Assembly (NCBI RefSeq): GCF_001625445.1
Contig: NZ_LWHG01000011.1
Coordinates: 496,001 to 560,000, forward strand
DNA from: Haladaptatus sp. R4
Lineage (GTDB): Archaea > Halobacteriota > Halobacteria > Halobacteriales > Haladaptataceae
Direction: 5' to 3'
Length of the DNA stretch: 64,000 bases
Below, one piece after another: positions 58,820 through 64,000 of this stretch; position 1 is the first letter of the stretch, and each line of letters opens with the position of its first letter. The notes under the pieces are model-generated. The model did not search any database. It was not told where the DNA came from and was given only the letters and a program-made list of their open reading frames with translations. A program made the translations under genes and the position numbers.

Positions 58820-60715
58820 TCAGTCGCGCCGGGAGAGCAGTGCCACTGCGGCGAGTGCGACGACCGCAACACCGATGCCGAAGCCGGGTTGGCCGGATTC
58901 GTTTTTCGATTCCTTCGCATCCTGCTGGAGGCCGAGATACGTCGCGGCGTCTTTCGTATCCATCGAGGGGAACGACCGGTTCCACTCGCCGGGCATGTAG
59001 ATTTCCGTGTCGTCGTTCGCGATGGCGAGTGCACGAACGTCCGCCTTCGTCGCGTTCTCCCCGACGAGACCCTTCACACGGACGTACGTCGTCGTCGTGT
59101 TGCCGTTCGTTCGGCCGACGACGTCGGCGACGTTCGCGCCACCGTACGAATCACCGAGGACGTTCGCGAACGCGCTCATGTTGTCGAACTGCGCGCCACC
59201 TTCGACGGTGACGGTTCCCGACTCGACGTTCATATCGACGCGAGCGGTCCGAAACTCGCTCCGCTTGAACGCACGAACCAGTTCCATCCCGTTCGAACTC
59301 CCGGCCGAACTTCCGGCCGTCGAATCCAACGAGGAGAGCATCGAATCGGTGATCTTCGAGAGCATCGCCTTCCGTTCCAGTTCCACCGAACCGTGTGCCG
59401 TCACTTCGTCACCGTCGGATTCGGCGTGGAATTCCACCGAGGACGTTCCGAGTTCGACGCCGCGGTCGTTCATCTCCCGTGTGTATGCACCCCAGTGCTT
59501 CGTCCGGTAGTGAACTTCGGCGCTCACCGAGGTCGTTTCACCCGACGGATGCGTGACGTCGGCGGTCCACGTGACCGTCTGTTCGAGGTCTGCGGCGTTC
59601 TGGGCCGCGAACTGGGTCTTCATCCGGTCGATACTGTCCTGGCTGATCGACGAACTGTCGGTGTTCTCCATCACTTCGAGCGCGTCGACCATTGCGGCAT
59701 CGTAGTCGTCGATTTCGACGTTCCAATCGACGGTCGTTTTGCCACCCTGTCGGTCCATCGCGAGCGTGATGTGGTCGATTCGCATCTTCTCGATGTCCGC
59801 CGTGAGGGAATCGGCCTGCTCGTCGGTGATCGAGACGCTCGACGAGGATTCGAGGCTGCTCACGATCGATTGCGAGAGTGCGTCCTTGACACCGACGAAC
59901 GTGACGTGGTACTGGATGTCGAGTTTCGGTTCGTCACCCGAGGTATCGAACTGGTACTCGTCGATGGTCACTTCCGCGGAGGTTTGCTGGGAAACGAGGG
60001 CGTACTGGGCTTCCAAGCGTTCTTTCGCTTTCTCCTCGGAGTTCCAGTTGCTCGACGTGTACGACGAGAGTTCACCCTTCCGCGAGGCCTTCAACACGAA
60101 CCCGTCGTTCGTCTCTCGAAGGTCGTATTTCAAGTGTTCGTCCAATGCCGAAGCCGTCGCCGTCATCGATCCCGTTCCGTTCGTCCGGAACGAGTCGCCG
60201 GTGACCGTCGCACTGCCGTCGGTGTGGACGGAACCGGCCGTGGACATCGAGGACCCGCTATCGAAGGCGGCGTCCAGCGCCACGTCGGCGTTCGCCTGCT
60301 GTTCGTTCTGGACGCTACTCACGTCGAGGTCGAGGTTCGAAAGCGAATCCGGACCGTCGGCGGTGAGCGACCCGTTTCCGGTGTACCCGTCGGGTGTCAT
60401 CACGAGCGACATCGCCGCGTCCATGTCCGATTCGGTTTCGTCCGTGGCGAGGACGTGGACGAGACCCTTCGTCACGTTCGCCCCGAATTCGAGGCTGCTG
60501 TTGTCCGTGCTGTCCGTGTTCGTGTCGTTGTATGCGAGGACCGCATCGCCGTTGTCCATCACGTAGACGGAATCGGCGGGTTCGTCCGTCGTGAGCGTTT
60601 GCCGTTGGGCGGCTTGCGGTGCGGTCACCGGTGAAATCGCCGCAACGGGGGCGATTAGCACCATCAACACCAGTAACGGTGCGAGGAGGGTATGCGCTGA
60701 TACGTTCCGTACCAT
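58820..60715 (-). CDS. large secreted PGF-CTERM surface protein
   Basis: 631 residues. Sec signal (LLAPLLVLMVLIAPVAAI), then a long Ser/Thr/Asp-rich beta-strand-rich ectodomain, with N-glycosylation sequons (e.g. NNSS, NGTG, NETS-like sites), and the C-terminal GQPGFGIGVAVVALAAVALL plus RRD: a PGF-CTERM sorting signal for archaeosortase. No repeat or enzyme domain is recognised. It converges on the lipoprotein gene at 58780. Likely a cell-envelope protein; function unknown. Confidence 0.82.
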   Translation of the reverse strand: MVRNVSAHTLLAPLLVLMVLIAPVAAISPVTAPQAAQRQTLTTDEPADSVYVMDNGDAVLAYNDTNTDSTDNSSLEFGANVTKGLVHVLATDETESDMDAAMSLVMTPDGYTGNGSLTADGPDSLSNLDLDVSSVQNEQQANADVALDAAFDSGSSMSTAGSVHTDGSATVTGDSFRTNGTGSMTATASALDEHLKYDLRETNDGFVLKASRKGELSSYTSSNWNSEEKAKERLEAQYALVSQQTSAEVTIDEYQFDTSGDEPKLDIQYHVTFVGVKDALSQSIVSSLESSSSVSITDEQADSLTADIEKMRIDHITLAMDRQGGKTTVDWNVEIDDYDAAMVDALEVMENTDSSSISQDSIDRMKTQFAAQNAADLEQTVTWTADVTHPSGETTSVSAEVHYRTKHWGAYTREMNDRGVELGTSSVEFHAESDGDEVTAHGSVELERKAMLSKITDSMLSSLDSTAGSSAGSSNGMELVRAFKRSEFRTARVDMNVESGTVTVEGGAQFDNMSAFANVLGDSYGGANVADVVGRTNGNTTTTYVRVKGLVGENATKADVRALAIANDDTEIYMPGEWNRSFPSMDTKDAATYLGLQQDAKESKNESGQPGFGIGVAVVALAAVALLSRRD

Positions 60716-60879
60716 AAAACTATCATTTGGTGGATGTGTTAAAACACTTCTGCTATTTGATATGGTTGCGGTACGGAAACACGGCTCTCGATGTCAGTAG
60801 TCCGTAATACGCTCGAAATCGGAATTCCACCATCCGTTCATCCATACCAGTTTTCCCGTTCGGCCGCACACGTCGAACC

Positions 60880-60972
60880 ATGACGTGGCGCGACCTGTTC
60901 GACCGAGCGGCGCGATTCGAAACGGACATCGAGACGATTCGGAAGACGCTCGCGGAGCGACGCGATGAGTGA
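60880..60972 (+). CDS. 30-residue ORF overlapping the start of the DUF7384-like gene
   Basis: Encodes MTWRDLFDRAARFETDIETI and ten more residues, amphipathic helix composition. The last 8 nt overlap the next ATG (60965), the pattern of translational coupling. I recall a similar short leader ORF preceding this gene in other haloarchaea but cannot check. Could be a regulatory leader peptide or a small partner. Confidence 0.55.
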   Translation: MTWRDLFDRAARFETDIETIRKTLAERRDE

Positions 60973-61436
60973 CCCCAATCCCGCCCGCCTCGCCGTCGAT
61001 GCCGACGTGTTGGTGGCGGACGTGCTCGTCGGCGGCGATGCCCGCGAGGCGATGGACATCGTCCGTGCACACTCGTGGGTCGAACTCGTCGCCAGCGACG
61101 AACTGCTCGACGATGCCGAGGAAGTCATCCGTGAACTGGCCGACGACGAGTTGGCGAACGGGTGGCGACAAAAGATGGAAGACCTGCGAATCGACGTCGA
61201 ACAGACCCCCGGCGACCACCCTGCCCTCGCCAGTGCACACGCGGGCAACGCGGCCCACATCCTCTCCTACGACGAATACCCTGCGGAGCGCGAAAACGGC
61301 AAGTGCGCTTCAGGGTCGAATCCCGGTCAGCGTGAAGCGCCCCGACGGGTTCGTGACCCTGTTCGACCCCGAAAGCCTGTACGACGCGGTGGTCGGCGGG
61401 GAGTACCCGGGACCGGACCACGATTCGCGGAAATAG
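60965..61436 (+). pseudogene. DUF7384-like PIN-type protein, single-base frameshift
   Basis: The N-terminal part (LAVDADVLVADVLVGGDARE; EAMDIVRAHSWVELVASDEL) looks like a PIN-type nuclease/toxin fold with an early Asp, which I associate with haloarchaeal DUF7384. After HILSYDEY near residue 108 the frame slips: a CCC at 61279-61281 has one extra base, and the other frame continues LRSAKTASALQGRIPVSVKR to a proper end (DPESLYDAVVGGEYPGPDHD). Read through, about 156 residues. Likely sequencing error or recent mutation. Confidence 0.65.
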
Positions 61437-61516
61437 AAAACGTCGGAAACGACGCATCGTGATTTTCATAAATCGATGAACGCGTACGCAGATCCGCACG
61501 GGAGGAAGGTAGCTCT

Positions 61517-62266
61517 GCGACTGCACTACCGAGACGCAGACCCAGAAAGTCCCCGCCCGCTCGCTACGAACAGACGTATTTGGTTGGTGTGTGATTGCAG
61601 TTACTGAGAGGAAGTCCTCGAAAGTCCCCGGCCGTTCGCGGTCGCTGCACGGGATATCTGCGCTCTCCGCAACACTCGCGCAGATACTGGCCCGTGCAGG
61701 CGACTACAACAAGCGCGAACGCGGCCCCTTTCATCCACCCAGACCATACCGCCCCGCCTCCGCACCGCTTGCTCGCGGCGGTGCGGCTCGCTTGCGAGGT
61801 TCCTCCGGAACCTCGTCTGCCACACCCTCCCCAGCCGACTCCTTCGCTCCCGTTGGTCGCTCAGTCATCCCTCGCGCGTTCCTCGCGCGCCGTGCGGCTG
61901 GTCCATAGTACCCATCCCGTCCAACCGGGTGCGCGCGCGGCGACCACTCGGAGGCCAGCGAGGTTTCGAAGAAACCTCTGGTGAGCGTTGTAACCGCGAA
62001 CTAGCGGTCGGCCGACGGGTGGTTGCCTATCGCGCGAGGGATGAGTGGAACGACTGGAATTCCCGTGAGCGAAGCGAACGGGAGCACGGAAGAGCGAAGC
62101 TCTTCCCGTACGAGTCAAGGAGAGATGTTGGCGAGCGTCACGTGAATGCAGTGAGGGTGACCACGGAAGTCGCAGCCCGCGAACGAATGTGAGCCGGAAC
62201 GTCTTCCGGAGGACCGCGAGCGGGCGGGGGCTTTTGAAGTGGTCTGCGTCTCGGTTACTGCAATCG
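61517..62266. mobile_element. ~750-nt noncoding element with terminal inverted repeats (MITE-like)
   Basis: The left end 61528-61542 is the exact reverse complement of 62241-62255 (15 of 15), and 61545-61564 pairs with 62216-62235 at 18 of 20; similarity extends to about 50 nt. A second imperfect copy of the left end lies at 61591-61640. Inside are a long hairpin (61645-61699), a 9-bp palindrome (61795-61815, loop TCC), 8-bp palindromes with loop GAA (61960-61978, 62088-62106) and others. Open frames in it have no start, composition or family support. It separates the DUF7384-like gene from the pyrophosphatase gene. Confidence 0.75.
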
Positions 62267-62318
62267 AAAAAGTGCAAACACGTTTCGTAACGAACCGATA
62301 AACACGAACGGGTCCGTA

Positions 62319-62858
62319 TCACTCCCGCTCGATCAACCAGTCGGCGAACTTCGCCAGCGCGCGGCCGCGGTGTGAGATGGCGTTTTTCTCCTCGGTGCTC
62401 ATCTCCGCGAGCGTCTTCCCTTCGTGTTCGAAGATGGGGTCGTAGCCGAATCCGCCGTCGCCGCGGGGCGCGACGAGCGTACCCGGAACCGCGCCGGAGA
62501 ACGTCTCGGCGGTCTCGCCGTCGTAGTACGCGACGACGCAGCGGAAGTGCGCGCGGCGGTTCTCCTCCCTCTCCGCGAGTTGCCAGACGCGCTCGACGCC
62601 GAGGGTGTCCTCGACGTAGGCCGAGTATGGTCCCGGAAACCCGCCGACGGCGTCGATGAACAACCCTGCGTCGTCCACGATTATCGGGTCGTCGTCGCCC
62701 GTCTCCTCGAACGCCTCGCGCGCGCCGTGGAGCGCGATTTCGGCGAGGTCGTCGCTCTGGACTTCCGTGTAGTCGTAGTCTATCTGGCGAACCTCGTCGT
62801 TCAGATACTCGCGTGCCTCCCGCACCTTTCCCTCGTTGCCGGTGACGAATCGAATCAT
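62319..62858 (-). CDS. non-canonical purine NTP pyrophosphatase (RdgB/HAM1 family)
   Basis: Hydrolyses ITP, dITP and XTP to monophosphates, keeping deaminated purines out of nucleic acids. Signatures: IRFVTGNEGKVREAREYLND at the N-terminus, PIIVDDAGLFIDAVGGFPGP near residue 59, GDGGFGYDPIFEHEGKTLAE near 136 and SHRGRALAKFADWL at the end. 179 residues, normal. It is followed on the same strand by DUF5808 and the Kae1-Bud32 gene, an order I recall from other haloarchaea. Confidence 0.94.
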   Translation of the reverse strand: MIRFVTGNEGKVREAREYLNDEVRQIDYDYTEVQSDDLAEIALHGAREAFEETGDDDPIIVDDAGLFIDAVGGFPGPYSAYVEDTLGVERVWQLAEREENRRAHFRCVVAYYDGETAETFSGAVPGTLVAPRGDGGFGYDPIFEHEGKTLAEMSTEEKNAISHRGRALAKFADWLIERE

Positions 62859-62897
62859 ACGCGAGAGAGGGATGTGCGGGGAAAAAGAAGCGTCGAA

Positions 62898-63170
62898 TCA
62901 GTCGTCGTCGACGATGACTTCGACGGGTTCGTTCTCGGCTTCTGACTCGCCACCCTTCTCGCTCTCCAGGTAGAACATCACGCCAGCGACGGCGAGGATG
63001 ACCCACGAGCGCCAGTTGGCGAGGTTGAGCGTGTAGCCGACGCCGAACGGTTTCTCGACGAGCATCCCCTCGCCGGGCTTCCAGTACGCCGAGAGCATTC
63101 GCCCGACGCTGGGGCGTTCGAAGTTGTACGGGACACCGAAGAGCGTTCCTGACGTTTCTTTGTCGGACAT
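62898..63170 (-). CDS. DUF5808 family membrane protein
   Basis: 90 residues. A single helix (WRSWVILAVAGVMFYL) follows the diagnostic FGVGYTLNLANWRSW stretch, which matches DUF5808. A polar, acidic C-terminus (NEPVEVIVDDD) ends it. The ATG at 63170 is preferred; the frame opens upstream but without conserved sequence. It sits between RdgB and Kae1-Bud32. Function unknown. Confidence 0.82.
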   Translation of the reverse strand: MSDKETSGTLFGVPYNFERPSVGRMLSAYWKPGEGMLVEKPFGVGYTLNLANWRSWVILAVAGVMFYLESEKGGESEAENEPVEVIVDDD

Positions 63171-63309
63171 GTGATAGACATTGTCCGCACCTATTATAGC
63201 GTTTGGGGCATCGGATTGCAAGGCGACGGCGGGTCCGTTTCGGATGTCGTTCGGGAGTCGTTTACGGGTCGGTACGGACGAAGAAGCGGATTCGAAAACG
63301 AGTTCGTTC

Positions 63310-64000
63310 TCACTGATACCGGCCGCGGCCTTCGATCTCACGGAGTTGGTCGAGAACGAGGTCGTCGCCGGTCTCCTCGTAGGCGGATTCGAACTCGCGC
63401 TGGAGGTCCCCCGCGTCGTCGGCGGTTCCGGCGAGGCTCTGGCTGAAGACGTGCAGGTCCATCGCGTAGTCCTCCACGTCGTCCGAGTAGTAGCCCAGTC
63501 CGAAGTCGATGGCGTAGGTTCGGTCGGGCGAACATCGGAAGTTCCGCGTCGTCGGGTCGCCGTGGACGATGCCCTCGTGGTGGAGCGTGCCGAGGTGACA
63601 GCCCACGTCGCGCACGCGGTCGGCGGTGAGTTCGTCGCGCAAATCCGCCTCGCCGACGCGTTCGAACTCGATGGCGAACTCGGCGAGGTCGATGTCGTAG
63701 ACGACCGGCGTCGGGACGCCAGCGCGTCGGGCGTCGCTCGTCAGGCGCGCTTCGAGCGTCGTGCGCTCCTTTCGAAGCGTCGCGTCGAGTGCGGGATGAC
63801 GATAGGATTTTGGCGTCCGGCGCTTTTCCACGCGCTCGGGACCGATGTCCACCGTCGCTTCCGCGCCGCGAACCTCGCGCTCGTCGGGGTGCCGAAGCAC
63901 GTCGGGGGCTTCCGTCCCGCGCCACGACACGGCGACTTGGTCGGGGCGGAAATTCGAATTCACCGCGGATTCGGCCACCGGAATCGTGTCGCCCGCCGCG
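63310..64000 (-). CDS. Kae1-Bud32 fusion (KEOPS complex), N-terminal part beyond the window
   Basis: The frame enters from the right edge with the Kae1 C-terminus (AAGDTIPVAESAVNSNFRPD), then a linker, then a complete Bud32 kinase/ATPase: LRKERTTLEARLTSDARRAG near the start, catalytic HHEGIVHGDPTTRNF and metal-binding AIDFGLGYYSDD. The fused protein makes threonylcarbamoyladenosine on tRNA. Only about 230 residues are in view. It precedes DUF5808 and RdgB on the same strand. Confidence 0.93.
   Translation of the reverse strand, partial: AAGDTIPVAESAVNSNFRPDQVAVSWRGTEAPDVLRHPDEREVRGAEATVDIGPERVEKRRTPKSYRHPALDATLRKERTTLEARLTSDARRAGVPTPVVYDIDLAEFAIEFERVGEADLRDELTADRVRDVGCHLGTLHHEGIVHGDPTTRNFRCSPDRTYAIDFGLGYYSDDVEDYAMDLHVFSQSLAGTADDAGDLQREFESAYEETGDDLVLDQLREIEGRGRYQ

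Noticed and set aside
61595-62192. Open frames inside the terminal-inverted-repeat element
   Set aside because: Overlapping frames on both strands, Arg/Pro-rich composition, no start context; explained by high GC in noncoding DNA.

Overview
The window is chromosomal DNA of a halophilic archaeon (class Halobacteria). The evidence is the acidic proteome, high GC, TATA-type promoters close to start codons, and a gene set found only or mainly in haloarchaea: PAN, class I LysRS, a DnaG-type primase with an acidic low-complexity insert, a Kae1-Bud32 fusion, PitA, an LWR-salt protein and PGF-CTERM surface proteins. A Haladaptatus-like genus is my guess only. Both edges cut genes: a DUF1405 membrane protein on the left and Kae1-Bud32 on the right.

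From 1 to about 10.6 kb there is tmk, a frameshifted sugar-phosphate isomerase, dnaG, a DUF92/GNAT overlap pair, two complementary cis-prenyltransferase subunits flanking a secreted beta-helix lipoprotein, a cold-shock protein and DUF5778. From 10.7 to 17.6 kb lie hemA, a pterin dehydratase, an LWR-salt protein, pyruvoyl arginine decarboxylase, infB (aIF5B), and a PRC-barrel/NOB1 pair followed by a CPBP protease. From 17.7 to 25 kb are a PGF-CTERM protein, pgi, PAN, PepF and an M28 peptidase. From 25 to 28.6 kb an apparent minus-strand operon runs UPF0104-like protein, rps19e, PDCD5, dph6 (frameshifted), truA and a small membrane protein. From 28.7 to 38.7 kb are thiL, two site-2 proteases, an AEC carrier, DUF7123, a MobB/MoaE fusion, pyrH-lysS and a PadR regulator. 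From 38.8 to 47.3 kb are pitA, a hexapeptide acyltransferase, a sugar dehydrogenase, an Nmad3-like protein, tRNA-Gly(CCC), nadE, two tiny membrane ORFs, an enoyl-CoA hydratase homologue and tRNA-Thr(GGT). From 47.5 to 60.7 kb is an accessory, surface-directed block: a Tat-exported beta-propeller/PKD protein, a polysaccharide flippase with an AlkP-superfamily enzyme, a beta-helix protein, TrkA, an aldolase, a four-repeat WHy/LEA14 protein, a lipoprotein and a large PGF-CTERM protein. The right end has a frameshifted DUF7384-like gene, a long noncoding element with terminal inverted repeats, an ITP/XTP pyrophosphatase, DUF5808 and Kae1-Bud32.

The least explained signals are noncoding. (1) Two arrays of degenerate repeats with an exact 25-nt period, at 12.0 and 19.9 kb, are each followed by an element with conserved flanks and a hairpin whose stem differs completely between copies but stays perfectly paired. 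(2) Perfect palindromes with 3-nt loops recur in the intergenic repeats. (3) A roughly 750-nt element with terminal inverted repeats lies at 61.5-62.3 kb. (4) Hairpins and duplications cluster around tRNA-Gly. The best functional protein finding is the cis-prenyltransferase pair, in which each subunit keeps the motif the other has lost, as in DHDDS-NgBR.

Three conserved genes each carry one single-base indel, so sequence error should be considered before calling them pseudogenes.
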